DNA of 64,000 nt from Asterochloris sp. CNOR1 (taxonomy: Eukaryota > Chlorophyta > Trebouxiophyceae > Trebouxiales > Trebouxiaceae): assembly GCA_963969365.1 (NCBI GenBank), contig OZ017747.1, positions 868,001 through 932,000 on the forward strand, read 5' to 3'. Both the position numbers and the translations under genes were made by a program. Of this stretch, positions 35,501 to 47,405 are shown piece after piece (positions within the stretch are counted from its first letter, which is position 1; the number at the start of each line of letters is the position of its first letter). The notes under the pieces were generated by a model. That model searched no databases. It saw nothing but the letters and a program-made list of their open reading frames with translations, and was not told where the DNA came from.

Positions 35501-36016
35501 GCATGCCAAGCACTTGGGCCACCCACTGTTCTGTGATGAGGCGTACTCAGGGGCCAGGAGCAGTGCTGTCAGCGCCATTGGCCGGGGGAAAAGCCTCAGG
35601 TGATGCGGGGCAAGCTGCCCCTGCCTGCTATGCCTTGCCACTGCTTTTGGGAAAAGACAAACAGCCATGTGCAGGCCTGCCCTCTGTCTCCAGCAAGTTT
35701 GCACTCATGGTGTGCGGTTGCACTCCTGCAGTGCCAATGCTGTTGCGATCGGCCACACAGCCTCATCCTAGCAATTCCAACAAACTCTATGTCTATGCGC
35801 ACTTGCAGTCCAGCAGCAGCACTCCATTTTCTTGACCACTGCATTTGCTGCAGACAAGCCACAGTGTACAGACTGCTGAAGTCCCTTGATAGACCCGCCT
35901 TGCATGCAAGTACACTTGGCTTCACCCACCCCACAACAGCAGAACTGCTGAAGTTCGACTCGAGGTTGCCTGAAGACTTCCAGCAGGTCCTGGACGAGCT
36001 GACAAGCTTAGAGTGA
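32532..36016 (+). CDS. RluA-family pseudouridine synthase with S4 domain, probably organellar
   Basis: Isomerises uridine to pseudouridine in structured RNA (rRNA in bacteria). Exons 32532-32708, 32812-33006, 33205-33258, 33686-33824, 34127-34246, 34941-35136, 35393-35599, 35854-36016; total 416 aa. Exon 1 encodes an Arg/Ala/Ser-rich leader (MRAWHARWQLTQLSRSAARL), likely a transit peptide. Residues from about 60 form an S4 RNA-binding domain (LRLDAYLTEQLPQASRAKLQ). Then VYEDDECLVVNK and GMVMHPAP, catalytic motif GIVHRLDKGTTGLVVVAKT with the nucleophile Asp, RTYQSITLG, and GRTHQIRVHAKHLGHPLFCD. The catalytic motif is split by the 34247-34940 intron, which contains tandem copies of the following exon's start. 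The donor after 33006 would be GC (GCGGGT), forced by phase, and is the weakest junction. Convergent with the methyltransferase; stops are about 105 bp apart. Confidence 0.94.
32771..32803 (+). repeat. 11-bp tandem triplication placing ATG in all three frames
   Basis: The unit atgtccagccc starts at 32771 and 32782; a third, truncated copy starts at 32793. The 11-bp period puts the three ATGs in three different frames. The middle one (32782) is in frame with the pseudouridine synthase exon that begins at 32812. It lies within intron 1, next to the acceptor. Confidence 0.9.
33366..33600 (+). repeat. Irregular CTGC-rich tandem repeats in a pseudouridine synthase intron
   Basis: Copies of ctgcctctgcag followed by a gctgcttgctgc-like stretch start at 33381, 33458, 33511 and 33557 (spacings 77, 53, 46). 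They fill the intron between the VVNK exon and the GMVMHPAP exon. Each carries a potential acceptor. Confidence 0.65.
34526..35000 (+). repeat. 95-bp tandem array of acceptor plus exon start
   Basis: The functional GCAG acceptor at 34937-34940 is preceded by copies at 34842-34845 and 34747-34750, both exactly 95 bp apart. A further diverged copy begins near 34526, and a weak fragment lies near 34607-34640. The repeat includes the first ~50 bp of the exon encoding GLVVVAKTEAALAAL and ~45 bp of preceding intron. Over the first 47 bases the 34747 copy matches the exon at 38. No copy keeps a full open frame. Confidence 0.88.
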
Positions 36017-36121
36017 CACTGCATGAACACAAATTAAGATTCATTAGTTCATTGAGGAATTGATTGAGAGCTGAGAATGAACCTGCTGCATGAAATGAAT
36101 GTTGTGTTGTGTGACGCCCTT

Positions 36122-38304
36122 TCATTGCTTCTTGGTTGCAGAGCACACATACATGGGGTCGCCTCGGCCAAACATGCCTGGTGCAGGGCTAATATCACGC
36201 GCAACAGGCTCGGTCCAGCCTCCAGGAACCGAGTAGTGGAAGTAGGAGCCTGCAGTCACCACGACAGTTTGTGAGCCCCTGAATATGTCATTGTGCAGGT
36301 GGAAGCCCTGATTACTGAGCTGGCTGTTTTGTTGCAAATGGCCCACCTATGATCCATGCATGGTCTGGGTCCCCAGTGGCTGTCCAGATGGCAATGGCTG
36401 CAGCACACCAGAGAGGGTTGGCTGGAGGGGCAACAAAGGTAGCCATGACGCACATGCCAGGGCTGCACACTTGGGGAGAATAGTTGCAGGCAGGCACACC
36501 TTTGGTGGGAAAGCAGCGGTTGCTGAAGCCCATGACAGCCAAGCCACCTGCAAAGTGCACACATGAGTCACCACATGGACCTCACCATTGCTGCCTGAAG
36601 CTATGGCTGCCCGGAGTCCATGGAGCCGTGCTGCGTGATAACAGGCCGTGACTGACCTGGCTTCAGAACCCTGTGCATTTCCTTGAAGACCTCTAGGGGC
36701 TGCATGCACGGGACGCGAGGTCAAAAGGGTCTACCAAGCGACTGCAGCAAGCAGAGGAAGCAGGGGTCAAGATTTCTGCCCAGCAACAGGGCATGGCCAC
36801 TGACAGCCCACCTTGGTGAGGTAATCCACACTGACAGTGTTCGTGATCACCTGCACAGGCAATCGCGGCGGCTCGGCTAGCAATCAAGCTGGGCATGCCC
36901 TGACCCCCAGCAGCCCTTGCAGAGCAGTATTGCAGGGGCTGGGCAAGCACAAGCTGAGTGCAGTCCACCGTAGGAGGCTGACCCATGCTGCAGCGCAGCA
37001 CTGCATGGGAAGCAAGTGCAGTTGGCCACGCACATCAAACGTGGCGTCCTCATAGGGCAGGGTGGGGTCCTCATTCAAGTCCTTGACACTGTAGTCTGTC
37101 AACACTGTGTTCCGTTTGAGCTCATCCTCATTCATTCCAGTGCCTGCAGCCATGCAGGATCATTGCTGAGATGCAAGCAGGCCCCCTGCCAATGCCTGCA
37201 CAAAGAAGGGAGCCAGCCCAGATGCACAATAAGCACACAACAGAGTGCAGAGCAGAAAGTTTGCGATGTTGCTCTAGAGTCTCCTCAAGCATGCAAGATG
37301 TGTGCGCTGCTTGAAGCAGCCGTCAGGCAGCCCAACAGAGATGCGCAGGCGACGATCACGACAGCACGCAGCCAGGACGTGGTGAAGGAGCTGGCAGGGA
37401 GCCCACCTGAGATGCGTCCCAGTTTGTAACCTTTGGGGTAATGGCTGATCCAGGAACTGCACATGTCCAGCACCGCAGCATCCTGTGTGCCGCTTGGGGG
37501 CAGCACCTGCACCGAGCAGATGATGTGTGCTCACACAGCAATGCACCGTTCAACGCGCTAACCCCTGACCAGCAGTCCAGACTGCATGCTGTCCATGAGT
37601 TGCTCGCTGCCTCTGGCCTCCCCCAGACATGTCCTGCTCATGCATGCTGGGGAGACTCACAGTTTCATAGTGTTGGGAGAGAGCTTTTATTGCGCCGTCA
37701 TCGATATGTGCCACAAATCTGGGCTGGCTGCAGCGGCAGACATGCGTGTGAGCACTGCTTCAGGCTGCACTAGAGTGCTCCACACTCCACCTATAGAAAG
37801 CTTTGTCGCTGCCAGAGTCGTAGCGCTGAAAGTCTTCGGGCCCTGCAGCCAGGCAGTGCGTTGAGTGGCACAGGACTGTCCAGTGGCTGTGTGCAAGATT
37901 CCTGCAAGCAATGGTGCTTCATACCAGCAAGCAAAGCTGCAGTGGGAGGAGTGAGTGACCTCAGCAACATGGCTCGCTGGTCTCACCCAGAGGGAACTTC
38001 GCAGGCCACTGTGGGTCTTTGAGGATCTGTGATGCAGCACAGCCTGTCAGTCGCGCAGTCGCCCTACCCCAGCTGAAATCATTGAAAAAATCAGTGTCAC
38101 CTGCTCAACGCTGGGAGGCTGTGTGGTGGAAGCGCGTGCTGAGAAGCTCATTGCAAGCACTGTGGTGCTGACCAGTCCGGTCAGCAGGTGCCTCCTGCTG
38201 GGCCGGGAACTGTGTGTTGTGTGAGATCTCGCATGCAGCTGCCTAGCATGCTGCAATTGGGGGACAGCTCGTGTGCCTACGAATTGGATTCTGTTGCACA
38301 ACAT
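36122..38304 (-). CDS. Plant-type SAM-dependent methyltransferase with N-terminal targeting leader
   Basis: Exons 38101-38304, 37987-38026, 37791-37842, 37661-37727, 37407-37506, 37034-37143, 36812-36850, 36657-36699, 36500-36547, 36347-36397, 36122-36249 join in phase to 293 aa. Family motifs: RFVAHIDDGAIKALSQHYE, DAAVLDMCSSWISHYP (SAM motif I, with SSW where classic enzymes have GxG), GMNEDELKRN, DLNEDPTLPYEDATFDVITN, VSVDYLTK, PLEVFKEMHRVLKPGGLAVM, GFSNRCFPTKAIAIW, PDHAWII and YFHYSVPGGW, ending in RDISPAPG then RGDPMYVC. This matches an uncharacterised methyltransferase family of plants, algae and bacteria whose substrate I do not know. Residues 1-60 resemble a plastid leader; RRHLLTGLVSTTVLAMSFSARAS looks like a twin-arginine thylakoid-lumen signal, which would be odd for a SAM-dependent enzyme. 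Confidence 0.92.
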
Positions 38305-38858
38305 GCAAGGGTCTGTTCACAACGGCACTGATGTACAGCACTGATGTGGAGCACGGACAGTCAAAAACAGATCCTACTTTCCTCGAAGATCTTAGTCAGC
38401 AGAACTTTGATAGTTCACCAGGGGCTGCTGGCCATCATGGAATACCTTCAGGCAGCGCAGACAGAGCAAAGGAACGGGGAGTTCATACACATGTTATGAG
38501 GGGTTGCAGCACCACCGACTACCTGCACCAGCATATGATGAGCAGGAGATGCTGCCACAAACACCACCCCTGCACGGGGTGCTGCTCAGCCGCCAGGGGA
38601 CACTGGGCAGGAACAAAAGGATAGAACCGGAAGGCCATCTCAGCTCCCAGGTGCTGCGCCAGTCCTGCTGGAGCATCAGCTGGCTGGGGGCCTTGCCCCC
38701 TGAGGCAACGAAAATCATGTATGTTCAGGAAGTTATGAAGCTCAAAGTTCTAGGCGGCTCGCGTGATGTACAAAGCTACAGCACGCGGGTGGCTGAGGTA
38801 CCAGCCCCTCCATTGCTGCCTCACAGGGCATCTCATTGTATTGACACAAAAGGTGGCG

Positions 38859-41800
38859 TCATCCCCTGCCGCTTGGCTGCTGCCCTGGCATTGGGGTTGG
38901 GCCCTGCAGCGTCTGGTGCATCGAGTCCGAAGGCAGCATGGCGGGCATGCGATTGCCCATGCCCTGGCCGCCCAGCATGGCCATCAGCAGCTGCACCGGG
39001 GTGCTGCCTGGCATGCTGGCCTGCTTCACGGAGTTCAGCCTGCATAAGCAGGCTGAGAGGGCTGAGAGCTGCACTGGCAGCTCCTGTAACAGGTCTGCGC
39101 TCTGTGTAAGGTGTGGCGCAGCCTTTGCATAAGCTGTCTTAAACTGCGGAGGGGCCCATGCACGCAGGGTGAAGTACGACCAGGCAGCTTAGCGAGCGGC
39201 AATGTGACGACCACTGAGGTGGGGGCTGCACACCATAGCCCTTTGTAGCCTCAGCATCAGGCACCTGGCTGCATACCTGGCTTGCAGCTCCAGTCCCGAC
39301 ACTCCATTCTGCAGCGCGGTCTCCATGGGTAGCAGCATGCCTGCAGGCGAGCATATGGGCAGGTGTGACATTATGATAAGTCAAGCCTCAACAGCTGTGT
39401 AGGAGCCCTACCAATAATCAGCAGAAAACATAACTGCTGCCAAGCCTCCCTGTCACAGATAATGTGGCTGCAGATATCTGGGTTTTCACTCCAGCAGCTT
39501 GATGGGGCCACTCAGCTCTGCGGCATGACGGCGTTTCCCACGCAGAAAAACCTCACAGAGTTCCCATGCAGGCGGCACACAAGCTTTCAAATTGACAGGC
39601 GTCCACCACCATTCCCCGCCCTGATCAAGCAGCAGCTCACCAGGCTTCTGGCCTGACAGCTGGCGCCCCTCCAGCTGCAGCTCGCTGGTGGTGCTGTGCG
39701 CACTCAACTGGCGCTGCTGCAGCAGCTGCTGCTGCTGCAGGTGAGCGTCCACACTCCCAGCAGGGTTGAACCCGGTGTTCAGTGCATGGGCCAGCCCACC
39801 ATCCTGCTCACCCTGCCCCTGCAGCCAGAAGTGGATGGAAACCAGGCCTCAAGTGCAGCAGCAAGCTCTTGCAGCGCAGCACAGAGCATCTGAGCCAATG
39901 ATCGCATCGTGAGCAGAAAGGCGCCCCTGGCATGACACTAGCAACACTCCTTTCTGGACACACATGGTAAGCTACATCAGAAGCCATCAGCGAGCCCCGA
40001 CCCCCTTGCACAAGCTCACCTGAAGCATGCTGACCACTGGCAAGGGCACACTTGACCCCAAGGGGTCCTGCTGCCGGGCCACGGCAAAGGGGTTGAACAG
40101 CGCAGCCATGTTGGCCTGCTGCTGGGAGGCAGCAGGGGTGGGTGAGGGCGGCGGGTTGGCCCCCATGCCCTGCTGAGGATGGCTGCTGCTGATGCTGTCT
40201 GAACGAAATTGGGGCTGGGTGCGGATCTGGATGGAGCTCTGGCGGCTCCCTGGGCCCTCTCCAGCCAGTTTGCTGGGGTCCAGCACGGAATTGATGCTCA
40301 GGCTGGCTGGCAGGCTCCCCAGGTTGGCAGGCAGGCTCCCCATGTTGGGTAGGCTGCCCAGAGACGCCTGCAGGCAGGGGGAGAGCCAGTCAGCTGCTGC
40401 ACATGGGTTCACTACATGAAGACATGCTCGACATGATCAAGTGCAGAACGACTCATGCACCTGTCATCCCACCACCCCCGGCACAAAGCGAGACAGAGCC
40501 TGCTGCAGGAAGATCTCTGAAGTCTGCAGCAGAAACAGGTTGCCAGGAGCACCAGGTCGAGAAGGGTGCTCACCGCCAAACGCTGCTGCCCCTGCTGCTG
40601 CAGCAGCCGCTGCAGGCCGGCCACGTTGGAGCCTGTCAGCCCAAGCATGTTGGTGCTGGCAGAAGCCAGCGAGCCTGAGGGGGCCCCCGACAGAGACAGG
40701 GGCCAGGAACCCATGTCATAAAGCCCGCCTGTAGGGGCGGCATTCATCGGCTGCTGCATCTGCTTCTGGGGGATGGACGCACTGCGTGGGAGGCTGGCGC
40801 TAGCTGCCTTACGCATGGGGCCGCCACTGCCATCCCCATCTGCAAAGTCAGAACCAGGACAGCTTCAGTGCATGGGGCCCCGCTGCCATCCCGTCTGCAC
40901 AAGGCGCAGGAGACACAGCCTCACTTCATGCGATCAGGCTGGGTGGCAGCATGCATCCCGTCCAGCCGTACACATGGCAACTGCAGGTTTTCTGTGGCTG
41001 ATTGCCTGTTCTGCCTGGCACTGTCAGCACGCCTGACTATGTGCGCCTGTGCAGCACTCCCAAAGACACATACAAAATGGGCCTTGCAGGCTCTCACCCC
41101 CATCCTCATCCATGTCATCTTCTGACTCCTGTCCCCCCTGCAGCGCCTGCTGGGCTGCCACTGCCGCAGCCTGCTGCTGGCGATACAGGCTCCCCAGCAC
41201 CTGCCCTGCTGGCAGGGAGCGTCCAAGGCCGCCAGTGGACTGCACCTGCAGCAGTCTCAAGCATATGAGCCGAGCCTCAAGGAGTTGACAAAGGGCAGCA
41301 GAGCTGCAGGATGTGGGCAGCAGACTTATTCGATCCATGCACGTGCTCCTGACTGAGGCAGCAATCGAAGAGCATGCCCAGAATGGCAGCCTGTGGTTCA
41401 CACTTGGCACAACTGTAGCAGGCCTGGCAGTGCTTGGGTGGACAAGCCCTGCTCTGACCAGGTGCTGAGGCTGAGCCCCTACTAGACGTCTGCTGCTGTC
41501 GAATGTGCCCAAGGTCAAACATGGTCGATGTGTGCACATGGTCAAGCGCTGAATGTGCTCAAAGTGTGGCTGAGACTGCCAGGCACAGCCTCAGGGTCAC
41601 CTGCTCCACTCCGTCCAGAGCGCGGGACAGCTTCATCAGCTGTCTGCGCGGCCAGCGCTTGATGCCGTGGCGCCGGCACGCCCGCTTGAGGGTGGTTGCG
41701 CACACCCCCAGGCGCTTAGCCGCTTCCTTCAGTCCCACACCAAAGTGGGCCTGCAGCAGCAGGCTTCACCTTCACTCAGGTTTAGGCCATCTGTGTCACG

Positions 41801-44800
41801 GGCGGCCCGGACGTGGGGCTGTTACAGCCAGGCAGCAGAAGGGCCTGTGGGCCTCAACTCTCAGTCTGCAATTAAGATCTGCAACACGCACGAGCACCTG
41901 AAAAGGAGCTTGCATCAACAATCCTCGGCAACCTTGACCCGTCACCACCTGCAATCAAGCTCCCATGGTGCCTGCCGCATGCTGAGTAACACATTGCCTG
42001 CACATCCTCTTGCCCATAGACCCGCTACCTGTGTGCTGCACAGCTCCACGATACGCAGCTCATCAATGGACGAGAGCAGACGATAGTAAAGGCACCATTG
42101 CACCAGCCAACGGACTCAACCAGAAATGTCGTGCCGGCCAATCACCTGGAGGTCCTCCATGGTGAGTGCCTTCTGGGCGCCTGTGCTGCTGCGAGCGCCA
42201 ATTCCCGCACTGCCATTGGTGTACAAGCCGCCCGTATCCTGCTGGGACGCACTGACAGGCTGCGAGGTCTGCTTGGTGAACCCATGGTGACTACCGTTCG
42301 CAATCAACTCGGCAGCAGCCTCGCTTTGATCGCCTGAAGACTGCCTGCCATCTGCTGCTGCCATTTGGGCCACCTGTAGGCACTGCCAGGAAGGCTTACG
42401 CACCCTGTAAACTTGCACCTTGTCATTAGTTGCGACGAGCCTGCATTGATACAACTTTATCCCTGTCTGCCAGAAGGCCGAAGAAGGCAGCCCAAGACAA
42501 CCAAGCAGGAGCCATCAACTGGTACTACAGGCTGCAATATCGACATCATCTCGGGAGGGCAGCAGCCCACATGCGCAGAAGCAGCTGCGTGTGCACACAA
42601 GGAAGTACCTCATCAGGCAAATGCCAGCTGCAGCAGGCAACCTGCCCATAGAACAAGCAACATCTCCTCGCCGCCCAGGACAAACTGGCACCCACCTGCA
42701 GCAAGCAGGCCGCCGCCCGCATGCTCTCGCTGCGTGCATCCTGTGTCTGCTGCTCCTGCTGCTGCTGAAGCAGCTCCATGATCTGGGGAGGCCCTTGGGG
42801 GGCTCCCTCTGGCAGCTGCATCTGCCCAGCCGAGCTGAGGGACATGTCTGCCTGGGACAGCTGAGGCCCTTCAGAGGCCTGGGACATCTGCTGCCCCTGC
42901 AGCGGGCTGAGGCTAGCGGTGCCCAGCGCGGTCTGGGCACTGGTGGTATCTGTGCCGGCCTGCACAGGCAGGCCCAAGGCCACGCAGTGCTCCTGCATGT
43001 CCCACATTGCGCTGGGGCTCTCCTGGACAAACAGGTCTGCCGCCTGCAGAACAGTGAGGAAAGCAGCTTGGAACAGCAGCGTAGGTTGCAGACAAGATGT
43101 GGCGGCCAACCAGCAGAGTGGGCTTAAGCGCCCCCTGCATCCCACAGCTCTGTCATCTCGAGGCTTTACGCTGCAGCTGCACCTGTTGCCAGAGCAGAAT
43201 GCCCTGCAATGCATGCCCCTGCACCATGCAGCCCTGCTCAGAGTCAATGATGGCAGCAAAGTAGCACATAGTGGCAGCGCGCCATGGGAAGGCTGAGAAA
43301 CCAGTCACTTCCCTCCATCAATTGTGCAACTGTGCCTGGGCAACTGGCATGTGGCAGTTGCAGAGGCAGCCATATCCTGCAACAGTCAGCAAGAAGGTGA
43401 ACCTTTCAGGGAATCACCACCCCTCAGTCCACCCACCTTGAGGGCAGGCTGCAGACGCGCGTGCAGGGCCTCCACACTCAGATCGTGGCTGTGCACCACC
43501 TCCAGCACTCCAATTGCCTTCTGCCGCTCGCTGCTGTCAAACAGGGGCAGCAGCAATGTCCGAGCTATCCTGCACATCCCCGCATCGTGGGCCCGCCCAT
43601 ACACCTCCTTGGCCTGCCTATCCACCTGCTCCGCAGCCTCAGCCTGCAGTTTAGGCTCACACAGTGACTAATTGTCTCCTAGGCTCTCACAATGACTAAC
43701 AGCCTTTCAGCTGCAGAAGAAGCTGACCTGAAATCAAGTCCACTGCACCCTACAACGGATCCACAGCCCTGGCTTGGGACACCCAGGCATGCCCCAGTTG
43801 GAAGCAAGTTCACTGGCATGCGCAATTCAGCAACGGGCATGCAGACTGCTGCCAGGTGGGGCTTGCAACAGCAAGCTTATCAAGCCTGTTGCTCTTGCCC
43901 CTGAGCCCCACCTGGCCGGAAAGGTACACGCGTGCCACAGCATCCAGAGGAGCGTGCCGGCTGGGCTGCATGGCCGAGGGCTGGTGGCGGCACGACAGAC
44001 ACCTGCAGTGCAAGGAGCTTGCATCAAAATCACACAAGGAAAGGACACTACACCAGGCATGAGGGTCACACTGCTTGCATGCGCATCTGGTGCTGTCAGA
44101 CGTGGCAGTCAAGCACAACCCGCATGGCAGCTAAAGGCAGCTGCTGCACGATGAGCAAGCTCATGAGGCACAGCAACCGCCGGGAGGCTCACCGAAACAA
44201 GGCCACAAGGTCTGACTCGCCATGCAGGCAGAATGGCGCACCCTGCAGGGATGGCGACATTAACTCTGATGTGTCACGGTGCAAGTCCGCACATGCTACC
44301 TTGTGCAGCCCTGCCATTAATGCAAGACATTCAAGGCAGCAAATGATTTGCCTCTGTAAGCTGATATGATGTGCAGCAGGGATATGCGCCACGCGCCGCA
44401 TGAAGTGCGCTGATCATGCACTGTCTGCCGTTTGAGAGCCATCCTGGGAAAGAGATCTTTGCTGCACAAGGGCTGCAGCATCTCATGGCAGCCAGGGCTG
44501 CATTGCCTTGGTGTGGGAGAAGATTTTAACTTGCCTTGGTACTAAGGATGCTGTCTCCGTGCTCGCTGTCGTTTGGCAGCCACACCTGCAGCGCCACCCC
44601 ACATCAGACGGACTGAGGCACCATACCATGCGGAGGACGGGCAGGTGCCCCTTCAAGCAAAAGGTCGCCTGCACCTTCAAGCTGGCTGCTCGGAGCTTGG
44701 CCGCTCAGTTTGACGGCAGAATCCCTCCTGAGTACACCAGCTCACCTGTAGCAGCGCCGTACCAGCAGTTGGCTTGAGCCCTTGCGGGCCTGCCAGAGCC

Positions 44801-44859
44801 ACCACCACCTGTGACACTCGTTCTCTAAGGTCCCCTGCCATCTGTTCTGTTTCTGTCAT
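38859..44859 (-). CDS. NIN-like (RWP-RK) transcription factor
   Basis: NLP proteins control nitrate and nitrogen responses in plants; Chlamydomonas NIT2 is a relative. Exon 1 44746-44859 (MTETEQMAGDLRERVSQVVV), exon 2 44535-44585 (VWLPNDSEHGDSILSTK), then about 44208-44330 (MSPSLQGAPFCLHGESDLVA), 43900-43995 (VARVYLSGQ), 43440-43660 (ARTLLLPLFDSSERQKAIGV then LEVVHSHD, GAF-like), 42700-43040 and 42148-42375 (Gln/Ser-rich). The RWP-RK domain at about 41600-41755 reads HFGVGLKEAAKRLGVCATTL then KRACRRHGIKRWPRRQL. C-terminal exons (about 41110-41245, 40570-40840, 40020-40375, 39640-39750, 38859-39050) are low-complexity with repeated GSLP motifs, ending PMPGQQPSGRG stop. No C-terminal PB1 domain was seen, unlike land-plant NLPs. 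The donor after exon 2 is GC (GCAAGT), phase-checked. Confidence 0.92.
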
Positions 44860-45012
44860 GTTGAATGTCCTGTGTTGTTGCAAAAGAGCTCTTGGTGGTT
44901 GACCGCTTTGACCAAGAGGCGATTCACCGAGCTGCTAATGGGATGGCCCCTTGATCAGCTTCACACAACAGGGCATTACTTTCCTGATTGACTATCAGGC
45001 AGGTTGTGTTGC

Positions 45013-46323
45013 TCAGATAGTCCCTGCTGGGCTTGATGGGCCACCTGCCCGATCGCTGGCATAGGGCTTCATGTTGACAGCCAGCAGGCGGCTGTGCATG
45101 GGACGTGCAGGCACCTTGCTGATGCGTGATGGCGGCCAAACAATATGGGTCACAGACCCTTCAATGAGAGCAACGGGCACCTGCAGGGCATGCATGGCAG
45201 CATCAGCCCAGCATTGCTTTGATGAAGTCGCAAGCCAGCGGCGGCAGGGCTCACTGGACCATATTTGGTGCGGGAGTCCTCGCTGCAGGCATGGTTATCT
45301 CCCTCGACCCAGCAGTGGCCCTGCAGCCATGATGAACATCAGTGGCCAGGTTCACAGGCGTTTGCACCATTCAGAAGTGCCTCGCCATGCACACTGCCAC
45401 AGCAACACAAAAGAGGCTGCCGTTTGCAGGCTGTGTGGCCAGTGCTGCCAGGCTGGAGCTTGCCTTGGGCACAGTGATGGTCTCTGTCTCGCCTGGCAGC
45501 ATCAGCCAGTCCCCTTCAAGGGCAATCAAGCGTTTGACCACATATACATTGGGATCCTCAGGCGACCTGCAGCATGCACAGGGCTTCGAGTCTGCTGCGA
45601 CTCTGCTAAGGGTGGATGATGCATGTCCCTGCAGAGGAGCATGTGCAGCGTGACAGAAGGTTGCTTGCAACATGAGCTGCTGTGAACCAAAGGCGGGCAG
45701 GTGATGGCAGCGCTGCTTTGAGCATTCAGGGCCAGACTTCATGTCGCCATCTGCTGTCTGCTGCAGAGGAATGCTAAAGCCTGGATGGCCTGCGCCACCA
45801 TGCACCGACAGCCTTGCCTTGGTCTGCGGGTCATAGGGCAGCAGGGGCTTGACTGCATGCTCAGAATGGCACGCTTGAGAGCCCCCTTGGCAGTGCCAGC
45901 TCCCAGGAATGTCTATGACTCAAGCACGGGCACATGTTGTGCTGGCACTAATACCTGCACTGGCATGGCTCCTCCCTGCTGCGAGGTGCTGCCCATTGAC
46001 TCTGCAAGAGCCCAGGAGCCCCGCCTCTTGCAGTGCTGCACAATCAGGGCATGCACAGACAGCTGCCACCCTATTCACCAGTCTCACCGAAACAAGACCA
46101 CCTTGCCCCTCTCATAGCGGTAGACGCGGGGGCTCAGGCGCTCCACCAGCACCCTGTCGCGGCTGCTTCCGGCTGGGTCTGGGTTGAGTGTGGGCTGCAT
46201 GGAGCGGCCATTGATGGGCACCTGGGTGACAAAGGCCTGGTTGATCACCAGCAGGATAGGCGTATAGAAGAGGGTTTTGCTGGCAGTCTGGCGCAGAAAC
46301 TGCTTCAGCTGCCAGCCAGGCAT
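45013..46323 (-). CDS. Mitochondrial inner membrane protease subunit 2 (IMP2-like)
   Basis: Type I signal peptidase of the inner membrane that trims sorting signals of intermembrane-space proteins. Exons 46088-46323, 45464-45566, 45255-45320, 45013-45180; 190 aa. One N-terminal hydrophobic segment (LFYTPILLVINQAFVTQVPI), then GRSMQPTLNPD with the catalytic Ser and VVKRLIALEGD with the Lys base, then GHCWVEGDN, EDSRTKYGP and VALIEGSVTHIVWPPSR. The NPD after SMQPT, the short length and the WPP ending place it with IMP2 rather than bacterial or plastid LepB. The second intron is GC-AG (GCAAGC after VPK). The stop lies about 155 bp upstream of the NIN-like gene start on the same strand. Confidence 0.95.
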
Positions 46324-47405
46324 GTGCTGTGCCTGTCAGGCACACTGGACAGATGTCTGCAAGTGTTGCTGCTGGCTGGCTGCCTTGATTTCTGTGCAGG
46401 CAGTGTTTCTGCAAGGCCAGAGGGTCTCCAGCTGCTCAAGCCTGGGCATGACATGACACAGCTAGTCCATGCAGTCTCCGGCACAGATGGGCTGCCTCAG
46501 AGATCTGCCCTGTAGGATGTAGTACACGCTGTGGAGGAGCGGCTTGATAGTTTCAGGTGTGATCACCACATGTCAGGTAGGGCCACTAATGGGTTGGTCA
46601 AGCCCCCACAAACACATCTGACTCCGTGGTGGCTCAGCTGGATGCTTTGCCTGAGCACTGTACATGAGCAGACTGTGAAGGACATCAGACTGAAGGTCTT
46701 CAGTTCCCCTCCACCTGCTGATATGGGGCTTGGGATGCCTGATGGAACGGGAGACTCGGTTGTGCTGCTACACGGGCTGGCCAGCGAAGCTGGAGGAGCG
46801 AAACCTGTGCCAATGCACAGCCTGCTTGGAGGGCCTGCGCAGCTGTTGCTGCAGCACACTGAGTGGAGTGTGAGCCTGTCACATTGTGTGCTTCTGCTAC
46901 TCAGGTAGGGCAATTGCGCCAAGGGACACTGCATGTTGCTCACACTACTACTGGCGATTCTTGGCTGCCCATGCCAAGTACATGCAGCCAGGAGCATGCT
47001 AACCTCCGCTGTCACCCAGATTCAAGCATTGATGCCTGATCTGTGACAAGGGGCTGCTGGTGCACAGTTGCCAGCTGCTGTCAAATTCGGCCAGCGCATC
47101 CATTCTTTCCCTGCAGAGCAGACATGCTTGTGCTGCAATGAACAATTTGCTTGGTGCTGCAAGGCATGGTGCAGCAGAAGAAGGGCTGGTGAGAGGTAGC
47201 AGGGTACAGATTCAGGACTAAAACCTGGGGCCCAAGCAAGTTTCATACAGCCTCCACTTCAACCTGCTGCGGGTGGCAATGGTCACTGTAGAACCATCAA
47301 CATTCCTGCTGTGCATGCATTCAGCAAGGCTTCAGCAAAGATGGCACCAGATAACATACGATGGGAACTGCCATACTACACAACATGACATGGCATCTCA
47401 AAAGA
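46324..47405. other. 1.1-kb stretch without a supported gene
   Basis: Lies between IMP2 (start 46323) and RF2 (stop 47406), both minus strand. A 150-codon minus-strand frame (46563-47015) and an overlapping plus-strand frame (46531-46908) are open but show no domain, repeats or splice-joined extension. They probably reflect GC-rich sequence. This should contain the IMP2 promoter and RF2 3' UTR. Confidence 0.4.

Noticed and set aside
45013-46323. Plastid thylakoid processing peptidase or bacterial LepB
   Set aside because: Short length, SMQPTLNPD and the C-terminal WPP motif fit IMP2.
46531-47015. 150-codon minus-strand and 125-codon plus-strand open frames between IMP2 and RF2
   Set aside because: They overlap each other, show no domain or conserved motif, and do not join to other exons; GC-rich sequence gives such frames by chance.
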